Position numbers and translations under genes: made by a program. From Telmatactis stephensoni (lineage: Eukaryota; Cnidaria; Anthozoa; Actiniaria; Isophelliidae), in the NCBI GenBank assembly GCA_029948255.1, contig JALIZF010001724.1, positions 496,001 to 560,000 on the forward strand: a DNA stretch of 64,000 bases, given 5' to 3'. Below, one piece after another: positions 34,551 through 47,230 of this stretch. The notes under the pieces are model-generated. The model saw nothing but the letters and a program-made list of their open reading frames with translations, ran no database searches and was not told the origin of the DNA. Position 1 is the first letter of the stretch. Every line of letters starts with the position of its first letter.

Positions 34551-37500
34551 GTATGTCAAAGTTCTAAACATGTGACCACAACCACTCTCTTTATTACTGG
34601 GCTACCTGTGGTCGCCCAGTCTAGGATTGAGATTGTTTTTTCGTCTTTTTTTTTACTGTTTTCGTCTCGAAAAATGGCCAATATTGCGCAATACTCATGA
34701 CGTAACTCCCGGTAATGCTTTGCGCGCGCGTGATTCAAGAACTGACCAGATAGAAGGTCCGCCATTAGAGATGTCATTTCGAAGTACGTTTTTAGCCTTT
34801 TTCTTCGGGATTATTGTTGTTCTTTCCATATGTTAGATAGAATTAGCGTTTGCAAATCTAGAGGAGATTTTTTGTTTAATATTTAACTGGTAGCCAGTTA
34901 AGACTGCAACAGACTACGCTCATTGGCTGGTAGATTATTTAACACACGACACGGTCAAATGTAATTTTTTTTGTTAGAGCCTGGCATTTAACGAAAAATA
35001 AAATTATATTTAATTTCCTTGTGCATATAGCTTTTGTTTAGTGGTTGAGAAGGTTTAATTGCTACCATTCCATCGAAATTTATCGAATTATGTCTATACA
35101 ATCAGTTCTGTATTTCATTGATTGGTATACTTACTCAAGTCCCAGATCATTATTTTTGTTCTTTTGTTCTCAGGTCGGCAAAGTAAATTTCTCGCCAACT
35201 GTGTATTTCTATGTCTTTCTTATAAAAGACAAAATCGAGAGGTCAAAAGAATATTGTTAATTGCAAAGACAAGCACGAATATTTCACGTATCAAGAATCG
35301 ATTAGCTTTGGATATTAAATGTTTTCTCTTTCTCTTACTGAGAGATAATATATGCAGTCTTTTTTGTTATAAAACTTCTGTAGTCGACCGGCTACAATTC
35401 AGTTCTCTTTTGTTTTACAATTCGATTGAATTATAATCACCTATAAATACTAGAATTATAAGCAGCAACAATAAATTATTGCGCGCTTAAGCAGGCAGCA
35501 AGACTATCGTGATATGACTGTCCACATCGATCAGATAATAAGCGGGGTTAACAAATACTCAGGAACGTTAATTGCGTTACATATGATTCGATTTTATCCT
35601 CAACTCATTCATACAAATTAAAACTTTAGGCTGGCGTTGTTTATGCTTCAATCTTGTAAGAAAACTCTCAAAACATGTAATTATTACACGATTAATGTTG
35701 TTAATGGTCAGACAACACAACGTAAACACTAATCTAAGCACCTCTAAATTAAGGCTGTATTTTGCAGAGGAAAGATACTGATTTTTGTTTTGGTTCTATA
35801 GGAGTATCATTATGAAGAACAAATATTGTTCTTTATCTGATACAACTGATATATCGTGATAATTATTATCCGACATTTATTACTTCAGAATTTATTACTT
35901 CAACTGTGCATGCGCAATTGCAGTCAATTATATCCCACACGCATAAACGTTGTACGCGAATCACATTTATATATTGAACAAGAAGTATGATTGACAGGTT
36001 GCACTTGACGAAAGATAGGTACTATCAATATGCGGCGGCATAATCTGTGGCTTTGGGTCCCGGTAAGTTTCCTCCCATGCAGTCAAGTGAAGGCACCGTA
36101 AGTTTCTCGGAGCTTCAAAAGACCTTAAAGGCGCCCCGAAACGCTCGAGGAAGGCCGAAGGTTCAGGCACTCGCTTTGCAGAGAAGAGTCGCAACTTCAT
36201 CTGTAGGCAGAGACTTGTTCCTTTGGCTGTGGTCTAGGGTAATTTTTTTATTATTTTCCATTCAATTGTTTTACGAGTTTTAAAATAAGGTACATAAAAC
36301 CTATTAATTTCACTCCATATTTACAGAAAACTCAAACATATGCAAATCTATTTTTAGTGCAGTGGGTGTTTTAGACCATACAAGAGTTTCAAAATGAATA
36401 TTAGTATTTCTCGGGAAATGGCATTTATTTCTTTTGAGCTCCAAAAAGGATGCTTGTATTTGTCGGGCAATGGCTTACGAATCCAGGGCTATAAATTTCC
36501 ATGGCATTTGATGTTTCAACTTAAATGTACACTACTGACCGGTATACTGATCGGTACTCGACGATTAAAAATCTGAGATATGATATTCCACGACACTTAG
36601 TGTACTAGGTATACGGTGTTTGATACTTCTTGGTACTTTAAGTATCTGTACACTTAACGTCTTAGCCCATGACATGCATGTAAAGTATCAAGTGAGAATA
36701 CTAACCCCAATATCCTATCGATATTCAATATTACTATAACAAGCTTTCACTGTAGGTAAAAGATTACTGAATCGAAACATACTTGAATAAATCATGATAT
36801 AGGTTTTCGTCATATCCTTCCCATGCAGCTCAATGAGTAAAAAAAGTACAGTACCTTGAGAATGACAAATTGTTTAAGTGCATTTACTGTGATATTAAAT
36901 GCACGTAAATACATTAGTATATTTCATTAACTTTCATAACATTTAATGTATCCTTAAATTCACTAGTGAATTTAATGACTTTAAAAAGATACAAAAGTTA
37001 CTTAAATTCACTAGTACACTTAAGGAACTCCCTTAAAGTTCACTTAAATTTAGTAGTAAATTTAAGGTGTCAATACGGATTCCGTAAAGTTTCCTTAAAT
37101 GCATTATTTCGCCCAGTGAATGTTGTGGAGATTTCTGGATTTTCAGCCGAGTACGCAAACATGTGTATCGGCTATGCATGAAAGCTTTTCACACGAAGAT
37201 TATTTGAGCAAACTCGCTGTTTGAGAAGATAAAATTGATTTTAGAATGTCTCTTCTCGTTGTAAATTTGTTTTTTTCTAACTCTGTTTCTGTAGAGAGAA
37301 GTAACTTTATATCTGAGTACGCCAAAAGGAAAAGCAATGGGGCCAGAAATACACTTCGTAGGTTTGAACTGCCGCATCGCTGGACATATTTTATTTTGCA
37401 AGAATGTATCGTTGATTATATTCGGCGAACGACGGGGAAAAACGAGATAGTTATCTCGAGATAGTTATAGTTGTAACTATCGATTTTTAACTAAATGCTA

Positions 37501-38188
37501 ATGAAGCAAAATGTAAACATTGACGTCAGCAAAGATCCTCCTTTACCAAAGCTCCGCAACAAAGTACCTTTACATGGTTTGACCATGATTTTTCCTTATT
37601 TCACGAATCAAAAATATGAGAAATACGTAGAAAAATGTACGTGGACGCGAAAGTAGTTGGCAATCAAACATGCCGACATCGGTAACCATAGAAATACATT
37701 TGATTGACGTCCGTTAGTTCACATTTCAAACTCAATGTTTTTTGTCTCGAATCGGCACGTGTGACTGAGAACCGCTGTGATAAGTCATAAGTCGGCTTAG
37801 TCACGTTGTTAGTTTGCCATTACTGAAGCGAGAATTGCTGTTTCGCCCCGGACCGAAAACAAGCAAATATTTGAACTCATCAAAGTATCGTCGATTCGTA
37901 ACTTTCAAGATGAAGACACTTTAAAATTTTACCTTGATTGAGATTCATGTGAAGCTGCTATAACGCAATGACTGCATTTGTAGTGCAGTTTAATTTACAA
38001 AACGTCCCTGACTCGTGAAAATACTGCATGTTTTGCTCAGATGCTTTCGTACGCTGCGTCGTTTTCATGCTTGCCTCGTTTTCATGGCACATTCTCGACT
38101 ACGACGATAGACTGATAGAAAGCCTAAACCTAGAGAGAAAAATAATATTTGCAATTCCGTAATTGAAATACTTCCTTTATCACAAAGC
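34551..38188. other. Long stretch without recognised exon
   Basis: Read on both strands, no SRCR, L or RT text appears. 36860-37110 repeats CTTAAATTCACTAGT-like words, including a palindrome at 36952-36976. Short open frames near 34627, 35122 and 36047 resemble nothing known and are probably chance. Confidence 0.45.
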
Positions 38189-38265
38189 TCGTTCGTTTAG
38201 CTGGAGGAATGTCACCCAATTCTGGTCGACTTGATGTCAGGTACCATGGTGTGTGGGGTACTGTG
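38189..38265 (+). pseudogene. A-type SRCR exon, 5' part
   Basis: CGTTCGTTTAGCTGGAGG through WGTVC, cut at CTGTGTG by the gypsy element. The acceptor is CACAAAG rather than CCCACAG. The exon's second part is at 41628. Confidence 0.7.
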
Positions 38266-38374
38266 TGTTTCAAGACGTGTTCGTGTTGACGGGACAGGAG
38301 ATATGCGCTTTATTCAAAACAACCACATGTCTTAAGTATTAAATTACAATCACGTAAGCACTAATATTGTAACA
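38266..38374 (-). repeat. Gypsy 3' LTR, about 109 bp
   Basis: On the minus strand it starts TGTTACAATATTAGTG after a purine tract (GAAAGGGGAGA), contains AATAAA and ends CTTGAAACA. TG..CA ends fit an LTR. With the other LTR absent the length is an estimate. Confidence 0.65.
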
Positions 38375-38664
38375 TCTCCCCTTTCATAAAAGTTACAAAT
38401 ACATAGATTCAACGACGTAAAGGATATATTTAAAAAAATGTTCAAGTGTTCAAATGACTATAGCTAAATTTAAATGTCTTATATCAACAGTAACAGTTTC
38501 TCTTTGGAAAGTCTAAGTGAACCGATCCGGTTTCTTGATTATTCTTTGACTTCGTCGTAGTACTGATTGGGTAACAGCAGGTTCTGGTGCAGGTGGAACT
38601 TGAGGTTTCCTTGCACTGTTGACCTCTGGTTCTGCTTGCGAGTCATTAGCTGGTTCTTTAGGTG

Positions 38665-41124
38665 CTACATTGACTGGCCTGATAGACGAAGTAGCTTTCC
38701 ATTCGTCACAACTAGGTATGACCTGTTTGAGAGTTTCTCCATGCAGTTCCCTACTTCCCAGGACTTTCCTCTCTGGTTGGGTGCTACTCTAACCTCTTGA
38801 CCTATTTCTAGGTCTGGTAGGATCTTGACATTTCTGTCGTAGTGACTTTTAGCTTTCTGGCGCTTAAGCTGGATTTTGGTTGGCACACCTTCGGCTACTT
38901 TGGGGTATAGAAGGTTAGTTGCTATGGGGACTAGTGTCTTTGTTCTCCTAGACATCAAGCGCTGTACTGGGCTGCTCTGCATTCCTTGAGTGGGGGTATT
39001 CCGATAATCTAGCAAGGCTAACCATGGATCTTTACGGTCTTGCTTGGCTTTCTTGAGCAGGTTCTTGGCTACTTTCACTGCTGACTCCGCCTTTCCATTT
39101 GACTTTGGGTGGTATGGCGATGAGGTGACATGTTTGAACTCCCAGTCTCTTGCAAATTCAGCAAACTCGTTGCTGACGTATTGAGGCCCATTGTCGGATA
39201 CCAGCACATCGGGTATCCCATGTCGACTGAACTGTTCCTTCAGAAACTTGGTAATGGATGCTGAGGTTGTATCTTTCAGAGGACCTACTTCTATGTAGTC
39301 TGAGTAGTAATCTACCAAGACTATATAGTCTCTGTTCTGCAGCGTGAAGAGATCTGTGCCAAGTCTGCTCCAAGGTCTGTCGGGTATTTCGTGCGACTGC
39401 ATTGGCATGCTGGGGTTACTTGTTTGATATTCTGAGCACACGTGACAGGCCTTTACTGCATTCTCGATGTCTTGGTTCATCGCTGGCCAGTAAACGCGAT
39501 CTCGTGCTTTCCTTGCACACGCCTCGATTCCTTGATGACTTGAATGTAACCTCGCGATTACTTCAGATCTGAGGGCTCGAGGTATGATGATGCGTTGGTT
39601 CTTGAATAAGATGCCGTTGTGGAGTGTCAGTTCCTCTCGGAAATGCCAGTAGTCTCTGATAGCTACTGGTACTTTGTCACGTGTCTCAGGCCATCCGATT
39701 AGTATCGTGTTCTTCAGCGACTGCATTGTAGGGTCTTGCTCTGTGGCTTTTTGTAGTTGCGCTAGCCTTTCACTTGTGATCTTCACATTGTCGAGGGGGT
39801 TGACTCCTTCGAGCTCTAGCGCAAACACTTGGAACTCGTCTCCAGGCTCTCCTTGGTCTGCGAGGAATGCCCGTGAGAGGTGATCAGCCACGTGCATCTG
39901 TGGTCCTGGCTTGTAAGTTACATTCAAGTTGTATCGCTGTAGGCGTAAAATCATTCTCTGTAATCTGCTGGGTGCTGCTAACAAGGATTTCTTGAAGATC
40001 GCTTGCAACGGTTTGTGGTCTGACTCTACTGTAATCAACTCTCTTCGTGTGATGTACTGGCTGAACTTTGAACAAGCGAAAACGATAGCAAGACATTCTT
40101 TTTCTATCTGTGCGTAGCGTTGCTCAACTGGTGTGAGAGTTCTGGATGCAAACGCCACTGGTTGGCCGTTCTGAAGCAAGGTTGCTCCGAGGCCTTTCTC
40201 GCTTGCATCACATTGGATAGTGACTTCTTCGCTCATGTCATAGTACTTGAGTACTGGATGCGCGACCACGAGTTGTTTAACTTCTGAGAAGGCTTTGTCG
40301 TGCTGGCGTGCCCATACGAATCTGGCGTTCTTTGTGGTTAGTTCACGAAGAGGCAGTGCGACTTCTGATAGTCGAGGAAGAAACTTGGCGAGATAATTTA
40401 CAAAGCCTAGTAGGCTGAGTGTCTCTTGCTTGTTGGTAGGCTTTGGCATTTCGGTCACTGCTTTAACCTTGTCTGGATCTGGCTTGAGTCCGTTGGATGA
40501 CAAAATGTGTCCCATGAATTTCACTTCTTTTCTCCGCATGACGAGCTTCTTGCTGTTCAGCTTTAAATTGATCTGTCTTGCTCTCTTGAGCAGGCGTAGC
40601 AGATTTTCGTCATGATTTTTGTTGGCTTCTGCTAATGTATCACCGTACCCGACCACTAGCATATCGTCACGGAGCACTTCCACGCCTTCTAGGTCTCCCA
40701 GCCGCTCGTGTAGGGTGCTTTCGAACTCCTCTGGGGCTGAGCTGACGCCAAAAGGCATGCGTAGGTATCTGTAACGGCCAAATGGGGTCCAAAAGGTTGT
40801 AAGCTTACTGCTAGCTTCGTCCAAGCCGATTTGGTAAAACCCGTCCTTTGCGTCTAACGTTGTGAAAACTTTGGCCTTGCCGAGTCTGGGTAACATCTCG
40901 TCCATCGTAGGCATTTGGTATTTGGGTCGTTTGATCGCTTTGTTTAGATCTTTGGGATCCAAACAGATTCGTATCTTTCCACGTTTGGCTACAACGACCA
41001 TGCTGCTGATCCATTCGGTGGGTTCTGTCTCTTTGACAATGATTTTCCTTTTCTCAAGTTCAGCTAACTTTGCTTTGACCTCTTGGTGCAGGGTAACTGC
41101 AATTCTTCTAGAAGCATGTTGCAC
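38665..41124 (-). pseudogene. pol: Gypsy pol: RT, RNase H, integrase
   Basis: About 820 codons are open. An RT comes first (residues about 30-200: FTTLDAKDGFYQIGLDE, RMPFGVSSAPEEF, active site as LRDDMLVVG where YIDD is usual). RNase H follows (about 290-420, QCDASEKGLGATLLQ). Next is an integrase with an HHCC finger (about 520-560) and catalytic D,D,E text (TDLF, VSDNGPQY, PYHPKSNGKAE). The frame to the protease side is broken by a one-base change near 41170. No chromodomain is evident. Intact pol but no LTR pair: not autonomous. Confidence 0.88.
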
Positions 41125-41319
41125 TGGCGTGACGTCGGGGTCAACTGTGATCGTGGCGTTGCCAATGTTCCCAGGCCTTCAAAGACGTCTTGAATATCTC
41201 GTAGAACGCTTTCTTTAGTTAGGGGCGTTGTTCCGGTTTCTTGAACCACGTGGACTTGATGATCAATGTTTATCTTGAGCAATTCTAGCTGTTGGCATGT
41301 CTCCGCTGATAAAATTAAC

Positions 41320-41627
41320 GACAGATGTTAAGCGCCTTGTTGAGATCTAGATTGTCCTCCTTTAAAAGACGTAGTTTTGTTGAATGTTCTCGTAGACCAA
41401 GAACGAGTCGGTCTCTGATAAGCTCTTCCGTTAGTGTACCAAAATGACACGTTGAGGCGCACTTTCATAGACGATTTACGTAGGCGCCATCCACGGTTTC
41501 TTCTGGGCCTTGATTACAACTGTTGAACAGATATCGCTCGTACACCACACTTCGTTTCGGTTTGAAATAGGTTTCTAGCGCGTTGATGCATGTTTGTACA
41601 TCGTTCTTCTCTTCTTCGGTGAAGCTG
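41320..41627 (-). pseudogene. gag: Gypsy gag fragment fused to protease end
   Basis: Minus reading has EEEKNDVQTCINALETYFKP and KRSVVYERYLFNSCNQGPEE, followed by text ending LNKALNICR, as in gypsy capsid. It then passes within a few codons to ETCQQLELLKINID, which looks like the end of a protease. The zinc knuckle and protease core appear to be deleted. Confidence 0.65.
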
Positions 41628-41726
41628 CTTGTACTGGTACAGAAGTGTCCATTGCAAATTGTAGTCATAGCGGATGGGGATATGCATGGTGTACTCATAG
41701 TGAGGACGTTGGTGTCACGTGCATGG
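41628..41726 (+). pseudogene. A-type SRCR exon, 3' part
   Basis: CTGTACTGG..: ACTGTEVSIANCSHSGWGYA, then HSEDVGVTCM and a GTGAGT donor. The middle of the exon ([10 protein letters not shown] to WFRYL) is lost at the gypsy junction. Confidence 0.75.
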
Positions 41727-41883
41727 GTGAGTCTAAAAGAAAACATTTTTTATTAGTTATTTTTATATCTTTCATTGGTTTCATCGACCTTCACATTCCT
41801 TAAACATAGTATCGTCAGTATTTTAGTGCATACCGTAACATTACAATAATTATAACAGCTTGTTGTTTGTCTTGTTTTTACAG

Positions 41884-41992
41884 TCGCTGCTCCTCAGTTT
41901 ACAGTAAGTCCTACATCGGTTGGACTGGCTTGCACTGCTGATCTTGTCATTAATCATGTTTCGATGAACGCCCAAAAATAGAAGTTGATAAA
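41884..41992 (+). pseudogene. L exon, copy 12 (stop)
   Basis: TTTTTACAG acceptor, AA|GTATGT donor, 109 bp. CAAAAATAG puts a stop where others read QEKK. Confidence 0.72.
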
Positions 41993-43195
41993 GTATGTCA
42001 AAGAAGTTAATCCTGTTTATTAAAATAGTTCGCTAGGTCAAGTACATTGAAAAACTCTAAGAACTGATATTGGCATCAATGCAGTATACGGAATATATGA
42101 TTATATATGATTACTATATGATTTGTTTGTTTTTTAGGTCTTATATATAATATAATTATTTTCCTTTTTCATTAATCCAGTATAAAGGCATAAGAGGACT
42201 ACGTGATGACGACTACGCACAATTGTCCCCCCTCCCTCCCCACCCCACCCCTCGATCGGGAATCGATTGGGAGTGCCTTAGCGTTTCAGATTACAAGTAG
42301 AACCACGAGGACTCCAAAGTTAAGACGATTTAAAGTTCGTCTTTCATCGTAATCATCAGTTTTCATGATCTTTTAAACAATATTTGTAAATATTCATAGA
42401 TGTTTTAAGGACGGTGGCCCATAATTGCGAACCATTTTTTTTTTCAGTTATTTTATGTTTACTTTGTAGATTAATGGGTAAAGGTCTTTTAATTCAAGAA
42501 AAAAATTGGGGGTATCCGTGCATTTTACGGAGATAATTGACGGTAAACATGGCCAATAACCGCTGACCAGCGATTTTTTAAATCTTTAATATAATTTCAT
42601 TTTCTCCAATGTTATTTCATAAAGAAGTACAGCGAAAGTAATAAAAGCATCTAAAGATTGAATCCTTCAAAATGAAAGCAAAAAACTTTATTACTGTAAT
42701 TACTAGTACGCGTTTTTTTCGATTTTTTGGCCTGTTTATCATTCTCAGGAAACTGGGTGTCAAACGCTATTTCGGAGAAAATTATACCGCGAATCATTTT
42801 TTGGCGTGATTTTTTGAATACATATAGCTTAGATAGATAGATAGATACTTTTATTTAAACAGGGTAAACCATTCAGAAAATTACAAAGAATTGACTGTTG
42901 TCAACTGGTGCCCTAAATAGAAATTATAAATGTTACAAAGAAGAAAAAAACATAGAATAAAGATAAAATAAAACAATATATAAAACTATAAGATATAAAA
43001 TTTTGTTAAAAATTAATTAAAATTGTAAGTACTAGCGATTAAAGCTAACAAATATTGTGGTATAAAAAATACACATGCACATATATATACATAAAAACAC
43101 AAAGCGCATATACATGCAGGCGTACGTGCACTAAACATATACATGTGCATGCATAATGTATATAAAGCTAAAACGACATAACTATATATATATGT

Positions 43196-43473
43196 CAAGA
43201 GACCATAATACTAAGAGAGCGAAGCTCAGTATTGATGTCTGTGCCATGTTCGTGGCGGCTAAGGCTATTTTTAGTAACTTCGCCATCGCGCGCGCAAGGC
43301 TCTTAGACAATAGAATTCAAACGGTCCCGTCCGCGCGCACGTCAAAAATCAAATTCTATTGGTGGAGGGACTTGCGCGCGCGATGGCGAAGTTACTAAAA
43401 ATAGCCTTAGCCGCCACGAACATGGCACAGACATCAATACTGAGCTTCGCTCTCTTAGTATTATGGTCTCTTG
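43196..43473. repeat. 278-bp palindrome, arms about 103 bp
   Basis: CAAGAGACCATAATACTAAG is mirrored by CTTAGTATTATGGTCTCTTG and the arms match without a visible mismatch to GCGCGCGCAAG. The centre is about 70 bp. Flanks are TATATATG-like. Non-coding; a MITE inserted in a LINE 3' region. Confidence 0.9.
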
Positions 43474-43562
43474 TATATGTATATATACATGAGAAAGTAT
43501 AGTCGAAAAATATTTATCATAATATAATAACGAATAAATATCTTAGATATCAAATTGATCTA

Positions 43563-43997
43563 TTATTTCCTAATTTTATTAAATACTATACAGCCATGAT
43601 AGTAAAAGGCTTTCTTAGCACATTCCGTTCTTACTCTGGGTAAATGAAGCAAAGCACTCTGCCTTGTAACATGTTGAACGATATCCCTATTTAAAGTAAA
43701 ATAGTGCTTGAAAAACTGAGGTACACGCCCAGCAAGATATTTATTAACTAAATTATACACATGATTATCACGTCTAGATTGTAAGGTATCATATTTAAGT
43801 GATATTACAGCTTTATCACTACTAGAACTTTTCAGGACAATACGAGCAGCTCTCCTGTGTAATCTTTCTAATAAATCAGAATTAACTTTTCCACAACAAT
43901 TCCAGACTGTGTCGCAATAGTCCAGAACAGGTAAAATAAAAGACTTATAAATTGTGTTAGCAGTGTTCATAGACAAATTGTCTCTAATACGACCCAA
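43563..43997 (-). pseudogene. LINE RT C-terminal fragment, open
   Basis: About 144 codons: ANTIYKSFILPVLDYCDTVW, LLERLHRRAARIVL, NLVNKYLAGRVPQFFKHYF. These are the thumb and C-terminal motifs of non-LTR reverse transcriptases. The catalytic palm is missing. Confidence 0.8.
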
Positions 43998-44175
43998 CAG
44001 TTAACCTAAAGTTAACTTAACCTTAGTTAACCTAAAGTCGAATAAGAAAATAAAATTATGGGGTATCCATGCGATTTTATTTGCTGAGAAACGCGCGAAA
44101 TCTTATCAAAACGTGCCTAAATAACCATAAAATCCCCAGCCCTCCCTAGAGAGTTGGAAGGAATACAATGCATTA

Positions 44176-45809
44176 TAGGGCTTGTAAGTAATGACGTATT
44201 TCCGTCGATTTTCGAACGATTTTTCACTTCCGGGTCCAAATGAGAAATGAGCGAAGACCAGCTTGACACCGACTACAGTTCAACAAACTGCAAAAATTTG
44301 AACAAAATATTCTTTATTTACAGAAATAAGATTATGGCATACAAAACTAATGGTCAAGTTAAGATTGTAAAGCGTTTTTGAAGAAAATTACAAGCATTAA
44401 CTGAAAGAACATTACAATAACATCCAACCGTCGTTTTAGCGTTTTTTCTTTATTCAACAAAGAAATCATTTTTTTCTTACATTTGAACAAATCTTAGTGC
44501 ATTTTGTACTTGATTTCTTTTAGTTCTTGTTGCTTTAAGTTGATTTTGTTGTCTATTTTGTGTTTTTGAAATGATTACTCTGTAAAAACAGAGCAGAATG
44601 CCGCCAAATACATTTAGTACCTTTGGCAATCTAGATTATAAATGACATTTGACATTGAGATAAACATTCAGTTACTAGTAATGAGTATTATCTTTTGGAA
44701 ATCCAGATACCTTAATGTGATATATAATATAATGATTAAATTCTGCTTTATAAACACAATAACGAAAAGAAAATATATCGTAGAGTTTTTCACGATCAAA
44801 ATAATCATTCGTAAAAGTATATGTAATATAGCGTTACTTACAATCTATCGTGTCACCTGACAAACTCACAAGCATTTCAGCCGGACTAAAGCAAAACTGA
44901 GATAAAAAATCAGCTGTAACTTAGAAGAGCCAGTCAATTTGGTTTTCTTGCATGTTTTGAGTCGTTTGAAAACAGTGTCCTTGCGGTACCGCGCCGATCC
45001 TTGTCAGGATGATGATGAAGACGCGAGTTCAGTTGAGTTGACTAGTGTTGGCAGTTTTTCTCTTGTTAATTTCTTCCTAGTAAAGAAAATTAGAGCTAAC
45101 TAGTAAACATTTGCATACAGCTGAACGTAAAGACGAAAAAAGACGTTTGTTTTCTAAGATTTCCAAGATGTTTTGAGTTTCATTCATGTACTCGGTAAAC
45201 TAGGTAACGATTTGTGATAAAAGGCTACACCAAATCGATTTGTATAGTGCTTATATTTAATTTTTACCTTTTCTACAGGCTATCTGAAAACAAAATAATT
45301 GTTTTCGTTTCTACTGATTGTAAAATGCGAATGGTCCAGGCTTTGGTTGTGCAAATTGCCAACTGCAAACTTTGTGAACCTCGGTGGTGCCTTGAAAAAC
45401 AAAGTTGTCGTGAAAAGTGATTAAAAGTTAAAAATAACTTTAGATTTTCATGTTTTGAATGCAATAACAATAGCATGAACTCCTCCATTATCTAAAAATT
45501 CTACTATTTAAAAGAAAACGAGTAAAAAGGGCCATTTTTGCTTGTCCTTACCATCTTTACGTTTCTTCTTTTAGTTCGTCGTAAAACTGTCAAAGAAACG
45601 TCTGGACCGTTTTCTGTTCTGTTCCTGTACTGCATGCCTTACATATCAGTAAGGCATCATTTACCAAAAGCGATGACATTTTTTACACGATAAACAACAA
45701 TAAAAACTTCACAAACTTTACGCGCCTTTGCTCCTCCATTGAACAAAAAATTTGATTTGGACCCGGAAATGACGTGCGGGGGAATGTGACGTCACACTTA
45801 CAAGCCCTA
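44176..45809. mobile_element. 1.6-kb TA-flanked TIR element
   Basis: TA|TAGGGCTTGTAAGT and ACTTACAAGCCCTA|TA, with a second inverted block TTCCGGGTCCAAAT / ATTTGGACCCGGAA. No transposase; short frames inside are not convincing. Confidence 0.7.
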
Positions 45810-46256
45810 TAGGACATATCCAAGATGGCGGCCAAACGGTATTCTTCATTTCCGGTCGTAAAAAGAGCCGTTTTTCATGCGCTTTTAATTATCTAGAATG
45901 AATTCAGCTTTAGAATATGTGAAACCATGTATTTTTCTTCTCGAAATTAATCAGATTTTTCTTTCACAAAAGTCGTAAAACTAGTGTGTTTTGACGATGG
46001 CTATTGTACGAAAACGATCTTCGAAAAAACGTTTCTTATTCAAATTTGTGTGACGTCGCGCGCGCGCTCGTTATGTCAAATGCGCAGAATATAATGCGCG
46101 CTGGAAATATGGGCCACCGTCCATAAATGACCTTCAATTCACAGTTGACTACAGTCACTGATACCACTCGATTGGAATCATTAGTCGTCCAAAAATAAAT
46201 TAAACTGGAGTTTCTGTAACAAAGAGCAGTAGTCTTCATATCTAAGTAAAGTGTAA

Positions 46257-46291
46257 ACTACTTGCTGGAGTGGTTTGTCAGGTAGATAAAG
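46257..46291 (+). pseudogene. B-exon 3' remnant
   Basis: CTTGCTGGAGTGGTTTGTCAG..AAAG|GTAAGA is the LAGVVCQVDKG end and donor of a B exon. Everything upstream is replaced by the GGACGGTGGCC element region. Confidence 0.75.
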
Positions 46292-46515
46292 GTAAGAATT
46301 AACAACATCAAACAAATATCGTTTTACTGTTGTTAATGGATTGAACACGAACAAATGCAAGCAAACTTACTTTTTCATTCTTTTAATTGAAAATTTGCAA
46401 AAAAAATAAAACTGACCAACTGCAACGTCATACTGTACTTTTTTATTTTCTATGATCTAGAATATTTTTCTGCATATCCGTACTTGAATTATGGTTGCCT
46501 TTCTTTATCCCACAG

Positions 46516-46760
46516 CTATTCCGCCAGTTCAAGTTCGTTTGGTTCGCAACGGAGTGTTCCCAGTATTTCATTTGTTCCTCGGACGCACCGGAAAGAATTT
46601 CTTTTGTTGGTTAGTTGCTCCGGAATAATTAATTTTGATCCGGAAAGAATTTCTTTTGTTGCTCTGGAATAATTAATTTGTTCTCTGGAAAGAATTTCTT
46701 TTGTTGCTCCGGAAAGAATTTGGCTTTTGTTCTTCGGACGCGCCGTAGCACCGGCGCTGA
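46516..46760 (+). pseudogene. A-exon start disrupted by a simple insertion
   Basis: The acceptor CCCACAG and PPVQVRL are intact, then about 200 bp of repeats built from CTCCGGAAAGAATTTC and TTTTGTTG follow instead of the exon. The insert starts and ends with CGGACGC-type blocks. The rest of this exon is missing. Confidence 0.6.
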
Positions 46761-46792
46761 GATGTTGTAGAAACGGCATTCCATATCTACTG

Positions 46793-46880
46793 ATGGCGTA
46801 GCGTGTTAACATAGCCTCATCTAGAACGCTTCTGGGCCAATCAGAGTGAGTGTACTATCCAAATTATTTTATAGAATAAT
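46793..46880. repeat. Dispersed repeat shared with 8374
   Basis: GATGGCGTAGCGTGTT and CTAGAACGCTTCTGGGCCAA match the earlier copy nearly base for base. Confidence 0.65.
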
Positions 46881-47228
46881 TCACTTTATGGCTTGCCAAA
46901 CACTCAGTGAGCTTGATTACAGCATATATAAAACTCTGCTTCTCGACTGGTATCGCTTACTGAATGTCATTCACACAGAGAGAGGCTGTACTCTAGGGAG
47001 GCTTGATTGGCTGCCCATAGGGAAAATCAGTGATAACTTTCAAATGCTTTTGTTGATGTACGAAGCTCACACAAATTCTGCACCGAGCTATTTATCTGAG
47101 CTAATGAAAAGATATAACCCCGTAAGCACCTTGTGCTCTTCCAAAATGATGCAGTACAACGTCCTTACCTCAAGAACCGTAACCGTAACCTGGCGATCGA
47201 GCTTTTTCGAGTTGTGGGTCCCAAGTTG
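46870..47228 (+). pseudogene. LINE 3' RT relic abutting a B exon
   Basis: Reads RLDWLPIGK, NSAPSYLSELMKRYNP and TWRSSFFEL-type text, then joins the B exon exactly as at 11818. Same LINE copy, duplicated with the unit. Confidence 0.75.
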
Positions 47229-47230
47229 TT

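Larger units (their letters stand above)
38266..41627 (-). mobile_element. Ty3/gypsy retrotransposon, truncated
   Basis: Minus-strand element with a 3' LTR (38266-38374), pol and a gag piece, ending abruptly in gag near 41627. The 5' LTR is missing, and about 130 bp of the host exon are gone at the same junction. This indicates a deletion after insertion. Confidence 0.85.
42834..43998 (-). mobile_element. LINE 3' fragment with GATA tail
   Basis: Minus strand: RT C-terminal coding (43563-43997), then a 3' region ending CTGTTTAAATAAAAGTATC and TATC repeats at 42834-42860. 5'-truncated near 43998. A palindromic MITE interrupts the 3' region. Confidence 0.75.
42409..46122. mobile_element. 3.7-kb GGACGGTGGCC-terminal element
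   Basis: GGACGGTGGCCCATAATT at the left and its inverse ending CCGTCC at the right (TATGGGCCACCGTCC). It contains a LINE relic, a 278-bp palindrome and a 1.6-kb TA-flanked element. No transposase frame. No convincing target duplication; flanks are TTTTAA and ATAAAT. Confidence 0.6.
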
